From: Larsenimonas rhizosphaerae
GTDB taxonomy: Bacteria > Pseudomonadota > Gammaproteobacteria > Pseudomonadales > Halomonadaceae
Assembly (NCBI RefSeq): GCF_023700005.1
Contig: NZ_JAMLJK010000001.1
Coordinates: 124,001 to 188,000 of the forward strand
Direction of reading: 5' to 3'
Length of the DNA stretch: 64,000 nucleotides
The notes under the pieces were generated by a model. It was not told the DNA's origin and ran no database searches. It was given only the letters and a program-made list of their open reading frames with translations. The translations under genes and the position numbers were made by a program. Of this stretch, positions 52,197-60,979 are shown one piece after another; position 1 is the first letter of the stretch; every line of letters starts with the position of its first letter.

Positions 52197-52280
52197 TCAA
52201 GCTTTATAGTTTTGGCCGACATCACTCAGCACGCGAATGATGCGCCTGGCCCAGGCCGCGTTCTGTGCCGGAGTTGCCAT
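52197..52280 (-). CDS. Possible 27-residue small ORF upstream of the second micro-peptide
   Basis: ATG at 52280 reads MATPAQNAAWARRIIRVLSD and then VGQNYKA before TGA. Composition is protein-like (amphipathic helix) and third positions lean to G/C, but no clear Shine-Dalgarno is seen. It could be a leader ORF of the micro-peptide gene, 16 bases away, or the C-terminal scrap of a lost gene. Confidence 0.25.
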   Translation of the reverse strand: MATPAQNAAWARRIIRVLSDVGQNYKA

Positions 52281-52426
52281 TGTGAAATTTCCGGTCACGG
52301 CATGTTTTTCACGTAGTTTATAAGTAAGTCTTTGTTTTGATGGGGAAGGGGTCATTGCACGCAAGAATATAGCGTCAAGGACATGGCGTGGATGCACACT
52401 TCGGCACACTGCTAGAGGAGAAAACC

Positions 52427-52999
52427 ATGGAAGGCAGCTGCGTTCGATGCAACTGGCCCGGCAATGATCCACAGATGATTGCCTATCACGACACCGAGTG
52501 GGGGGTGCCGGAATACGACAGCCGCGCCCTGTGGGAAAAACTGATGCTCGATGGCTTTCAGGCGGGGCTGTCCTGGCGAACCATCCTGCACAAGCGGGAG
52601 GCGTTCAGGGAAGCCTTCGCGGGCTTCGAGCCCGCGCGGGTTGCGGACTTTACCGAGGCCGATGTGGAACGGCTGATGGGCAATGCAGGCATTGTACGCT
52701 CACGCAGGAAGATTGAAGGCGTGATAAGAAATGCGCGCGCCTGGCTGGCCATGCATCAGGCCGGTGAACCCTTTGACGAGTTTGTCTGGGCGAGTGTGAA
52801 GCATACCCCGGTGCAGGCAGGTGAGGTGCCGATCCCCACACAGACCGAGACCTCAGTGGCGCTTTCGAAAGCGCTCAGGAAAAGAGGCTTCACCTTTGCA
52901 GGCCCGGTGATTGTGTATGCCTGGATGCAGGCCACGGGCATGATCAATGATCACACCCATGCCTGTTTTCGCCACGCCGAGGTCGCGGCGCTTTCCTGA
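52427..52999 (+). CDS. tag: DNA-3-methyladenine glycosylase I
   Basis: 190 residues from the ATG at 52427 (GAGGAG upstream). Tag signature: CVRCNWPGNDPQMIAYHDTE, then WGVPEYDSRALWEKLMLDGF, then QAGLSWRTILHKREAF, and the C-terminal zinc-site segment NDHTHACFRH, whose His and Cys join the N-terminal Cys and His. It removes 3-methyladenine from alkylated DNA. One base separates its stop from the stop of the convergent exporter gene. Confidence 0.95.
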   Translation: MEGSCVRCNWPGNDPQMIAYHDTEWGVPEYDSRALWEKLMLDGFQAGLSWRTILHKREAFREAFAGFEPARVADFTEADVERLMGNAGIVRSRRKIEGVIRNARAWLAMHQAGEPFDEFVWASVKHTPVQAGEVPIPTQTETSVALSKALRKRGFTFAGPVIVYAWMQATGMINDHTHACFRHAEVAALS

Positions 53000-53000
53000 G

Positions 53001-54191
53001 TCAGGCCGTCAGCTTTACACGACTGCCGATCAGGGCCAGCGCAATCAGCAGAACAATGCCACTGGTCAGCATCATGCCCGGTGCGCCGGTGGCGTCCACC
53101 AGTACGCCACCGGCGGCAGCCCCAAGTGCAATGGCCGTCTGAATGGCGGCCCCGAACAGTGCCCCGGCACTTTCGGCCTCATCCGGCACGATGCGGGTAA
53201 TCCAGGTAGACCAGCTGACAGGCGTGGCCCCGAACCCCAGGCCCCAGACAATGACCATGGCCGAGGCCATCCAGCTGCTTTGGGTGCCCAGCAGGGCCAG
53301 GCAGGCAAGGGCAAGCCCCATGAACAGCGCCGTGCCGCACAGCATGCGGGGCATGTGATGTTCCAGCAGACGACCGCCCACGAGTGTGGCGATCAGGTTT
53401 GCGACGCCGAAGGCCAGCAGCAGGGTGGAAATTCCCGTGATATGAAATCCGGCATTGTTTTCCAGAAAGGCCCGCAAATAGGTAAATCCTGCAAAATGGG
53501 CTGTAAACACCATGGCCACGGCCAGCATGCCAATACCCACCCCAGGCCGCTTGAGCACCTTCAGCATGGTACCCGCGCCCGCGGCGTGGTTCGGTTCCAT
53601 GCGGGGTAGTGTGATCAGCTGGGCGATCAGCGTCAGACCGCCGAGCCCTGCCGCCATGAAAAAGACCATCCGCCAGCCGAACAGGTCACCCAGATAACTG
53701 CCCAGCGCCGCGGCGGTAATGGTCGCCAGGGGCACGCCACTGAAAATGATCGACAGGGCCTTTGGTATCTCGGCCGTTGGCACCAGTCGCATCGTGGTGG
53801 CGGCTGCAATCGCCCAGAAGCCGCCCAGGGCCAGCCCGAGAAAAATGCGCGCCAGCAGCATGAGCGGCAATGACGGAGCAACTGCTACCAGCAGGTTGGA
53901 AGCGATCAGCAGGCAACAAAGACCCAGCAGTACATGACGGCGATCAAGCGTGCGGGCCAGCGGGACAATCGTCAGGCCGCCGACCAGCGCCATCAGCGCG
54001 GTCACTGTCACGGCCTGCCCGGCCTGCCCTTCGGATACTCCCAGACCTTGCCCCATCGGGGTCAACAGACTGGCAGGTAGAAATTCGGCGGTGACCAGTG
54101 AGAAAACACCGAGTGCCATGGCCCATACAGCCCCCCAGGCCGCAGAGGCCGAGTCAGGCGAAGCCGTACAGTCGGCGGTAGTAGATGTCAT
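53001..54191 (-). CDS. nepI: MFS exporter, NepI (purine ribonucleoside efflux) type
   Basis: 396 residues, 12 hydrophobic segments. It matches E. coli NepI at diagnostic places as I recall them: EFLPASLLTPMGQGLGVSEG, then QAGQAVTVTALMALVG, ARIFLGLALGGFWAIAAATT followed by MRLVP, and VSWSTWITRIVPDEAESAG. NepI exports inosine, guanosine and analogues. Substrate carry-over to this protein is likely but not proven; arabinose-efflux relatives are the alternative. Confidence 0.78.
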   Translation of the reverse strand: MTSTTADCTASPDSASAAWGAVWAMALGVFSLVTAEFLPASLLTPMGQGLGVSEGQAGQAVTVTALMALVGGLTIVPLARTLDRRHVLLGLCCLLIASNLLVAVAPSLPLMLLARIFLGLALGGFWAIAAATTMRLVPTAEIPKALSIIFSGVPLATITAAALGSYLGDLFGWRMVFFMAAGLGGLTLIAQLITLPRMEPNHAAGAGTMLKVLKRPGVGIGMLAVAMVFTAHFAGFTYLRAFLENNAGFHITGISTLLLAFGVANLIATLVGGRLLEHHMPRMLCGTALFMGLALACLALLGTQSSWMASAMVIVWGLGFGATPVSWSTWITRIVPDEAESAGALFGAAIQTAIALGAAAGGVLVDATGAPGMMLTSGIVLLIALALIGSRVKLTA

Positions 54192-54573
54192 GAAATGCTC
54201 CCGAGTGAAACAGTGCTGCAGAAAGACTGGGCGCAGACTACGGGAAGTCGGCCGGACGATCTATCGTCAAGTATCTGTCATGCGTAACTTTTTCGGCTGA
54301 AAACGGCTCGGTTCCTTTCCGGGCAGCACCGCCTGCCCGGACTCTTGCGCATGGCTTCAACGATAAGGGGGATCCGTGCCAGGCGCTGCCACTGCCGGGA
54401 CATATCGGAAGGTATGGGTTGTGTAAACACTCACTTTCTTGAACAGTGTTGCTTGCAGCCGAGCAGTAGCGCCGTGATCGATCATGATGGGTCGCTGGTC
54501 TGGCGCTTTCCTCGGCTATCCTGACTTCTGACGCGGCTCGCTCTTTCAAGCTGCGAAATCGCAGGCCGACTGG
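54192..54573. other. Intergenic region, no supported gene
   Basis: About 380 bp between divergent exporter and hydrolase genes. A short leftward frame containing MSRQWQRLARIPLIVEAMRK (near 54400-54280) is open for about 41 codons, with mixed third-position bias and no RBS; it may be a gene scrap. No clear operator or terminator. Confidence 0.4.
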
Positions 54574-55539
54574 ATGCGTCCATTGGTTGTGTTTTTCCTG
54601 ATCAGCGTAATGGCTGTTCGAGTGCCTTGGCCCATGAATCTGATGGCAGATGAAACCGGTTTGAACTTCGAGGCGCTTTCGCTCGATGATGCCAGGGCAG
54701 TCGAGCTGCCTGCCCTCGAGCGTTATACCGCGCGTGACGGTCGTGCGCTGGGGTATCGGCACTATCCGAGTAATTCGTGTATTGCGCTCGTTCTGGTGCA
54801 TGGCTCAGGTACCGAAAGCCGGTATCTGGCCCCGCTTGCGCGGTCTATCGCCTCCGCCGATGCGGCAACCGTTTATACGCCGGACCTTCGAGGGCATGGC
54901 CCGGCGCCTCATCGTCGCGGTGATGTCGATTACATCGAACAGCCCGGCGATGATCTTGTGGATCTTGTGGCCCATATTCGAGCACGCAGGGACAGTATCG
55001 AGCGTGTGGTACTGGGCGGCCATTCATCCGGGGCCGGGCTGGTGGTGCGCCTTGCTGAGAGGCAGGACATGCCCCCGGTGGACGGGGTTCTATTGCTTGC
55101 GCCCTATCTTGGCCACGATGCGCCGACCACGCGCAGGAACTCGGGAGGCTGGGCCAGTCCGAACCTCTTTAAAATCCTGCCATTGGCATTGATCAATCGA
55201 CTCGGGGTCACGGCCTTTAACGGCGCTCGGGTGCTCGATTTCGCCATGCCGGCGACACACCGTGACGGCTCGGAGACGCTTTCTTATTCCTTCCGCATGA
55301 TGGCCGGACTCAGCCCTACCGATTTCAAGGCGGGCCTCAAGGCGATGAAGGCGCCTCTGTTGCTTCTCGCAGGGTCGGACGATGAAGCCCTCTTTGCCGA
55401 CCGGTTCGAGGCCGTTGTCAGGCCGCTGTCGCCACACATGACGTTACGTATCGTTGAGGGCGTATCTCATCTGGGCATCGTAAGGGACGAGGAGGCAGCG
55501 CGTGCAGTCCGCCAATGGCTCACGTCGCTCGCGCCATGA
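54574..55539 (+). CDS. Alpha/beta hydrolase (serine hydrolase), possibly membrane-anchored
   Basis: 321 residues. Hydrophobic N-terminus (LVVFFLISVMAV) may be a signal anchor; a later ATG would give a soluble form, and no RBS decides. Hydrolase core: LVLVHGSG (oxyanion turn), DLRGHG, nucleophile elbow LGGHSSGAG, acid region LAGSDDEALFAD and catalytic His in EGVSHLGIV. Monoglyceride lipase-like. All triad residues are present. The hexanucleotide repeat begins eight bases after its stop. Confidence 0.83.
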   Translation: MRPLVVFFLISVMAVRVPWPMNLMADETGLNFEALSLDDARAVELPALERYTARDGRALGYRHYPSNSCIALVLVHGSGTESRYLAPLARSIASADAATVYTPDLRGHGPAPHRRGDVDYIEQPGDDLVDLVAHIRARRDSIERVVLGGHSSGAGLVVRLAERQDMPPVDGVLLLAPYLGHDAPTTRRNSGGWASPNLFKILPLALINRLGVTAFNGARVLDFAMPATHRDGSETLSYSFRMMAGLSPTDFKAGLKAMKAPLLLLAGSDDEALFADRFEAVVRPLSPHMTLRIVEGVSHLGIVRDEEAARAVRQWLTSLAP

Positions 55540-55546
55540 CAGCGTT

Positions 55547-55600
<54 letters not shown>

Positions 55601-55809
55601 GGCGCTATACTCAGGCCCATCTACCGCGCAGATGGACCGCACTGGCCGATGGTGGATCTGGTCATGACCTGTCCTGCCCCGCCGTATTGGGAAGAAGGGC
55701 GGTAGAAACGCTCTGGTAACCGCGGGTGCGCTGGCTTTCATGCACCGCTTGTGTTGCCTGGATAACCCTGCCACTACTTCGTTAGTGCGAGATTCTGGAT
55801 GACAACGCC

Positions 55810-56973
55810 ATGATTATTTCCGCTTCGACCGACTACCGCCGTGCCGCCAGACGTCGTTTGCCCCCCTTTCTGTTTCACTACGCAGACGGCGGCTCCTACG
55901 CCGAGCATACGCTTGAGCGTAACGTCAGCGACCTGGCTGACATTGCCCTGCGCCAGCGGGTGCTCACTGACATGTCCGAGCTTTCGCTTTCCACCGAACT
56001 CTTCGGCCGGCAGCTTTCCATGCCGGTGGCACTGGGGCCGGTGGGCCTTGCAGGGATGTATGCCCGACGCGGAGAAGTGCAGGCGGCGCGGGCGGCGGCG
56101 TCAAAGGGGATTCCCTTCACGCTTTCCACCGTGTCGGTCTGCCCGGTCGATGAGGTGGCCGCAGCGTCTGCTCAGCCCATCTGGTTTCAGCTCTATGTGC
56201 TGAAGGATCGGGGGTTCATGCAGCATGTGCTGGAAAAGGCGTGGGCGGCCGGGGTGCGTACACTCATCTTTACGGTGGATATGCCTACCCCCGGTGCCCG
56301 CTATCGTGACGCCCACTCCGGCATGAGCGGACCGTTTGCCGCACAGCGGCGCATGCTTCAGGCGGCAATGCATCCGCAGTGGAGCTGGGATGTCGGTATC
56401 CATGGCAGACCGCACGATCTGGGCAACATCTCTGAATATCGCGGGCAGGTGACCGGGCTTGAAGACTACATTGGCTGGCTGGGCAACAATTTCGACCCGG
56501 CGATCTCATGGAAGGATCTGGAATGGATTCGTGAGTTCTGGAAGGGCAGCATGGTGATCAAGGGCATTCTTGATCCTGAGGATGCCCGCGACGCGGTGCG
56601 CTTTGGTGCCGATGGGATCGTGGTGTCGAACCATGGCGGGCGTCAGCTTGACGGCGTGCTCTCGAGTGCTCGGGCCCTGCCGCCAATTGCCGAGGCGGTC
56701 AGCGGGGAACTCAGGATTCTGGCCGACTCCGGCGTGCGTAACGGGCTGGACGTGGTGCGCATGATCGCCCTTGGCGCCGATGCCGTGATGCTGGGACGGG
56801 CATGGGTCTTCGCGCTGGCCGCGGCGGGCGAGGCAGGGGTGGCCAACCTGCTGGACCTGTTTGAAAAGGAGATGCGGGTGGCGATGACGCTGACCAGCAA
56901 GCGTTCGATTGCCGAGATCGATCAGGCGGCGCTGGTCAGTGCCTTGAAGGAGCGGGAAGACAGCCTGCGCTGA
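55810..56973 (+). CDS. lldD: L-lactate dehydrogenase (FMN-dependent, LldD)
   Basis: 387 residues, close to E. coli LldD throughout: [82 protein letters not shown], and [20 protein letters not shown] with active-site His275 at the same position as E. coli. It oxidises L-lactate to pyruvate at the inner membrane, passing electrons to quinone. Here it stands alone, without lldP or lldR next to it. Confidence 0.95.
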   Translation: MIISASTDYRRAARRRLPPFLFHYADGGSYAEHTLERNVSDLADIALRQRVLTDMSELSLSTELFGRQLSMPVALGPVGLAGMYARRGEVQAARAAASKGIPFTLSTVSVCPVDEVAAASAQPIWFQLYVLKDRGFMQHVLEKAWAAGVRTLIFTVDMPTPGARYRDAHSGMSGPFAAQRRMLQAAMHPQWSWDVGIHGRPHDLGNISEYRGQVTGLEDYIGWLGNNFDPAISWKDLEWIREFWKGSMVIKGILDPEDARDAVRFGADGIVVSNHGGRQLDGVLSSARALPPIAEAVSGELRILADSGVRNGLDVVRMIALGADAVMLGRAWVFALAAAGEAGVANLLDLFEKEMRVAMTLTSKRSIAEIDQAALVSALKEREDSLR

Positions 56974-57045
56974 TATCTTCCTCGGCCCGCTGCGACCGGC
57001 TGGCCGGACGGACTGTGTCTCGTTCCTTCTGCACGGCGAGGGCAG

Positions 57046-58467
57046 CTATCGTTCGACATCATTACGGAACGTGACCCGGGCCAGGGTACCGCCGCCGGGG
57101 GCAGGGTGCAGTGAGATCGTGGCGTCCAGGGCGATGCAGATCTGGCGGGCGATCGCGAGCCCCAGCCCGGTGCCGCTGATGGCGCGGGCATCATCGCGCT
57201 GGTCACTGGTATGGCGCCCGCGATAGAACCGTTCGAACACCTTCTCGCGCTCATCCTCCTGAATGCCCGGCCCATCGTCCTCGACCTCGATCACGGCGCC
57301 GGGCAGGACCCGCACGACAATATTGCCGCCCGCCGGCGTATAGGCCTGGGCATTGCCGATCAGGATGGCCAGCAGCTCGTTGATCAGTGACATATCCCCC
57401 CGCACCTGAACCGTTTCCGGTGCCTCGAAGGCCAGGGTCAGCTCGCGCTGCCAGGCCAGCGATACCATGCTCATGCAGAACTCGCGGGTGGCTTCGGTCA
57501 GATCCAGCGTGGTGTCGGTACATCGCTGAATATCGTTCTCCACCCGCGCCAGTGACAGCAATCGATTGGCCAGCAGCGTCAGTCCTTCAAGGTCCTGATG
57601 AACATCGGTCAACGTGGCCTGAAGCCCGGCCTGCGAGGTATCCCGCATGCCCAGTTCCAGCCGGGCACGTAACGCAAACAGGGGCGTTCGAAGCTCGTGA
57701 GCGGCGTCGGCAATGAAGGCGCGCTGGGTCTTCAGGGTCTCGTCCAGTCGCTGATTGAGGTGATTGATCGCAACGATCAGGCCAAGCACTTCACGCTGCA
57801 CGTTGTCGGTCGGGAGCGGTTCAAGGTGATGCGGCGAGCGGCTGGCGACCATGTCGGCAATGCGCTTGAGGGGTTTGAGGGCGGCGTCGATGGCGAACAC
57901 GAACAGCCCGAAGGCCGCCACGGCGAACAGCAACAGGCGCAGCAGGGTATTGCCGAGCAGCTCGTGCAGCAGCTGAGCATGAATGTCGCGGTGTTCGGCG
58001 ACCCGCACCTCGATCATGGCCTGGTAATCCGGCTGACTGACCGGCACCAGCAGTGACACGAGGCGCACCTCCCGATGGCCATAGGACCCATCGTAGAAGC
58101 GCGCCAGTGACGGGTAGCGTCGCGTCATTGGCATGCCGTCCGGTGGGGCGGGCAGGTCGTCAAACCCGGCGACGGTGCGGCCTTCGGCATCGATGACCTG
58201 ATAAAAGGCGCTGCCGCCGCTGTCGAGCGAGAACGGGTCAAGGATGGCGCGTGAAATATGAACGCCTAGGCGGCCGTCCTCGACATGGACCGATTCCCCG
58301 AGCATTCGGGCGGCGATCAGAAGCGGCCTGTCATAGGCCTGGCTGGCGATGCGGGAGGCATCGTAGACCGCACCGGCCACGGCGATGCCGGTCAGCAGCA
58401 ACAGCGCGGCGCCGATGCGTCGGGTCAGGCGGCCGCGAAGGCTGCCCTGTGACAGGCTTGCCTTCAT
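57046..58467 (-). CDS. tctE: Sensor histidine kinase of the TctDE type
   Basis: 473 residues. TM1 (about 17-36), a periplasmic domain (to ~172), TM2 (173-194), then HAMP-like linker. H-box DAAHELRTP with His257, N-box ILIGNAQAYTP, G1 VEDDGPGIQ and G2 GTGLGLAIA. The periplasmic domain resembles the 2CSK_N type of TctE. Encoded four bases inside the end of the response regulator gene (ATGA overlap) and divergent from tctCBA, so it probably senses a tricarboxylate such as citrate. Confidence 0.9.
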   Translation of the reverse strand: MKASLSQGSLRGRLTRRIGAALLLLTGIAVAGAVYDASRIASQAYDRPLLIAARMLGESVHVEDGRLGVHISRAILDPFSLDSGGSAFYQVIDAEGRTVAGFDDLPAPPDGMPMTRRYPSLARFYDGSYGHREVRLVSLLVPVSQPDYQAMIEVRVAEHRDIHAQLLHELLGNTLLRLLLFAVAAFGLFVFAIDAALKPLKRIADMVASRSPHHLEPLPTDNVQREVLGLIVAINHLNQRLDETLKTQRAFIADAAHELRTPLFALRARLELGMRDTSQAGLQATLTDVHQDLEGLTLLANRLLSLARVENDIQRCTDTTLDLTEATREFCMSMVSLAWQRELTLAFEAPETVQVRGDMSLINELLAILIGNAQAYTPAGGNIVVRVLPGAVIEVEDDGPGIQEDEREKVFERFYRGRHTSDQRDDARAISGTGLGLAIARQICIALDATISLHPAPGGGTLARVTFRNDVER

Positions 58468-59156
58468 GACGATGCAACAGGCGATGTGTCGGGTGCCCGC
58501 TCAAGCTGATAGCCCAGACCCCGGAAGGTCACGATGCGTACATCGCTGCCCTCGAGCTTGCGTCGCAGCCGATGCACGTAGACTTCAATGGCTTCGAAGG
58601 AGCCATCCTCGTCCATTGAAAACATCTGAGCGGCGAGCTGTTCCTTGCTGACCGTGCGTCCCAGCCGGGCCATCAGGGCCTCGAGCAGGGCGAGTTCGCG
58701 CGGTGGCAGGGTCAGAGGGCGGTCCCTGAGGGTAAAGCTTCGTGCGCCGACCTCGAAGGCGAGTGACCCCAGGCGATGAACTTCATGGCCATCGTGCCGG
58801 GTACGCCGGATCAGCGCATTGATGCGCGCCTCCATTTCCGACAGCGAAAACGGCTTGATCAGGTAATCATCTGCCCCGAGGTTCAGCCCGCGCACGCGTT
58901 CGGTGATGCTGCCACGGGCGGTAATGATCATCACCGGCAGGCGCGTATCGTGCTTTCTGAGCCAGCTCAACAGACTGAACCCATCCATTTCAGGCAGGCC
59001 GATGTCCAGCAGCAGCAGGGCATAGCTCTCCGTTTCAAGGGCCGTGCGCGCCGAAAGACCATCGTGCATCAGATCAACACTCCAGCCGGCGCTGACCAGC
59101 GCCTGTCTGATACTTTCGGCCAGAGACGGATGATCTTCGACTAATAGGGTACGCAT
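58464..59156 (-). CDS. tctD: OmpR-family response regulator TctD
   Basis: 230 residues. Receiver with phospho-acceptor Asp51 (LLLDIGLPEMDG), acidic pair ED at 7-8, and Lys101 in LIKPF. The C-terminal winged helix is of the OmpR type (RPLTLPPRELALLEALMARL, then VYVHRLRRKLEGSDVRIVTF followed by RGLGYQL). It should activate the divergent tctCBA operon when phosphorylated by TctE. First gene of tctDE. Confidence 0.92.
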   Translation of the reverse strand: MRTLLVEDHPSLAESIRQALVSAGWSVDLMHDGLSARTALETESYALLLLDIGLPEMDGFSLLSWLRKHDTRLPVMIITARGSITERVRGLNLGADDYLIKPFSLSEMEARINALIRRTRHDGHEVHRLGSLAFEVGARSFTLRDRPLTLPPRELALLEALMARLGRTVSKEQLAAQMFSMDEDGSFEAIEVYVHRLRRKLEGSDVRIVTFRGLGYQLERAPDTSPVASS

Positions 59157-59426
59157 GGCGCTGTCCGTGAAAGGTTGGTGAAAGTCTTCGTGGATACCGT
59201 GTCTGTCAGGCAGGGCCAGGGGCCGTTTGCGGGCGACAGTCTAACGATTTCCAGCAGGTTTGGGAGTGGCCTCTGAAGAGAGGGACTGATCATGTGCATC
59301 GGTAGCTGTCTCGGAGGGGCTGACGTAGCGAACGTTCTTTTGCATCACGCGTGCCCGCCTTTCGATCCTGTGCCAGACAACAAGAATCGGTGTCTCTTTC
59401 GAGCAGACATGACCGGAGATGATGAC

Positions 59427-60437
59427 ATGAGCATTAAAACCCGAGTAGTAGGCAAGCGTCGTATAGCCGCGGCGGCATTGATGGGTACCCTCGCGCTGGG
59501 CATGACCCTGCCGGCACAGGCCTTCGATGGCCCGAAACGTTCCGAGTGCATCGCGCCTGCCGCCCCCGGCGGCGGGTTCGATCTGACCTGCAAGCTCGCA
59601 CAGAGCGCGCTGGTGCAGGAAAAGATTCTCTCTACCCCGATGCGTGTTACCTACATGCCCGGCGGTGTCGGCGCGGTCGCCTACAACACGGTCGTGGCAC
59701 AGCGCCCGGATGACCCCAACGCCATCGTGGCCTGGTCAAGCGGTTCGCTTCTGAACCTGGCGCAGGGCAAGTTCGGCCGCTATGACGAAAATGCCGTGCG
59801 CTGGCTGGCCGGTGTAGGCACCAGCTATGGCGCTGTCGCGGTGCGTGCCGATTCACCCTACAAGACCCTCGAGGATCTGGTTAAGGCGCTGAAGAAGGAT
59901 CCCGGCAAGGTCGTGATCGGCGCCGGTGGGTCGGTTGGTGGTCAGGACTGGATGCAGACGGCGATGCTTGCCAAGGCCGCCGGCATTGAGCCGAAGGACA
60001 TGCGTTACGTGGCGATGGAAGGCGGTGGCGAGCTGGCAACAGCACTGCTGGGCGGCCACATTCAGGTGGCGAGTACCGATATTTCCGACTCCGTGCCGCA
60101 CGTTGAAAGCGGCGACATGCGCATTCTCGCAGTGTTCTCCGACGAGCGTCTGCCGGGCAAGGTCACCGCCGATATTCCGACCGCGATCGAACAGGGCTAT
60201 GACGTTGAATGGCCGGTTATCCGTGGGTTCTACGTCGGACCGGAAGTCAGCGACGAGGCCTACAACTGGTGGAAGAACGCCTTCGACAAGCTGCTTGCGT
60301 CCGAAGACTTCGCCAAATTGCGTGAAAGTCGCGAGCTCTATCCCTTCGACATGACCGGTGACGAACTCAACGCCTACGTGAAAAAGCGTGTGGCGCATTA
60401 CCGGGAACTGGCCGACGAGTATGGCCTGGTTCGCTAA
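59427..60437 (+). CDS. tctC: Tripartite tricarboxylate transporter substrate-binding protein
   Basis: 336 residues from the ATG at 59427 (CGGAG upstream). Signal peptide MSIKTRVVGKRRIAAAALMG ending at LPAQA-FDG. TctC/BUG features: CIAPAAPGGGFDLTCKLAQS, then VTYMPGGVGAVAYNTV, VIGAGGSVGGQDWMQ and GGHIQVASTDISD. Binds citrate or a similar carboxylate in the periplasm. First of tctCBA, divergent from tctDE. Confidence 0.93.
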   Translation: MSIKTRVVGKRRIAAAALMGTLALGMTLPAQAFDGPKRSECIAPAAPGGGFDLTCKLAQSALVQEKILSTPMRVTYMPGGVGAVAYNTVVAQRPDDPNAIVAWSSGSLLNLAQGKFGRYDENAVRWLAGVGTSYGAVAVRADSPYKTLEDLVKALKKDPGKVVIGAGGSVGGQDWMQTAMLAKAAGIEPKDMRYVAMEGGGELATALLGGHIQVASTDISDSVPHVESGDMRILAVFSDERLPGKVTADIPTAIEQGYDVEWPVIRGFYVGPEVSDEAYNWWKNAFDKLLASEDFAKLRESRELYPFDMTGDELNAYVKKRVAHYRELADEYGLVR

Positions 60438-60517
60438 GGCCCGCTGACCTGCCCCTGGGGCCCTCGCAATGAGGGCCTTGTTCACTTCTCGTCTCTCGTT
60501 GACTGGAGCCTCCACCC

Positions 60518-60976
60518 ATGTTGTATCAACGTTTATTTCTGGTGGCCCTGCTGGTCGTGTATGCGGTGCTCGCTGTAGCCACGATGGGCTACCAGGCCGC
60601 CTTTTCCTACGAACCGGTCGGCCCGCGTGCCTTTCCGCTGTTGCTGCTGGTGCTGCTGGCGGCGGGCACGGTCTATCTGCTCTTTCGCCCCGGCCACCTG
60701 GCCGAGGAAAACGATGAGACCCCGCTGACCCCGCAGGTGCTGGTAAAGCTGGTGTTGTGCGTGCTGGCGCTGTCCCTGTTCGCCTTTTTCTTCGAGCGTC
60801 TCGGCTTCATTGTCTCGTCGTTTTTGTTTGCCATTGCCATGTGTCGTCTTTACAACGGCGGCTGGATCACCAGCGTGATTACCGGTCTCGTGATGTCACT
60901 GGCCTTTTATGTTCTGTTTGATCGTGTGCTGGATGTCCCGCTGCCGCTGGGCGTGCTGTCCGGACTGGGGAGCTGA
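60518..60976 (+). CDS. tctB: Tripartite tricarboxylate transporter small membrane subunit
   Basis: 152 residues, four hydrophobic segments, standard TctB length. GPRAFPLLL after TM1 is the conserved loop. It sits between tctC (80 bp) and tctA (three-base gap) and forms the small membrane partner of TctA. Confidence 0.9.
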   Translation: MLYQRLFLVALLVVYAVLAVATMGYQAAFSYEPVGPRAFPLLLLVLLAAGTVYLLFRPGHLAEENDETPLTPQVLVKLVLCVLALSLFAFFFERLGFIVSSFLFAIAMCRLYNGGWITSVITGLVMSLAFYVLFDRVLDVPLPLGVLSGLGS

Positions 60977-60979
60977 ATC

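Noticed and set aside
54280-54430. Leftward frame with MSRQWQRLARIPLIVEAMRK
   Set aside because: Open for about 41 codons only, no RBS; may be a scrap of a lost gene but not supportable.
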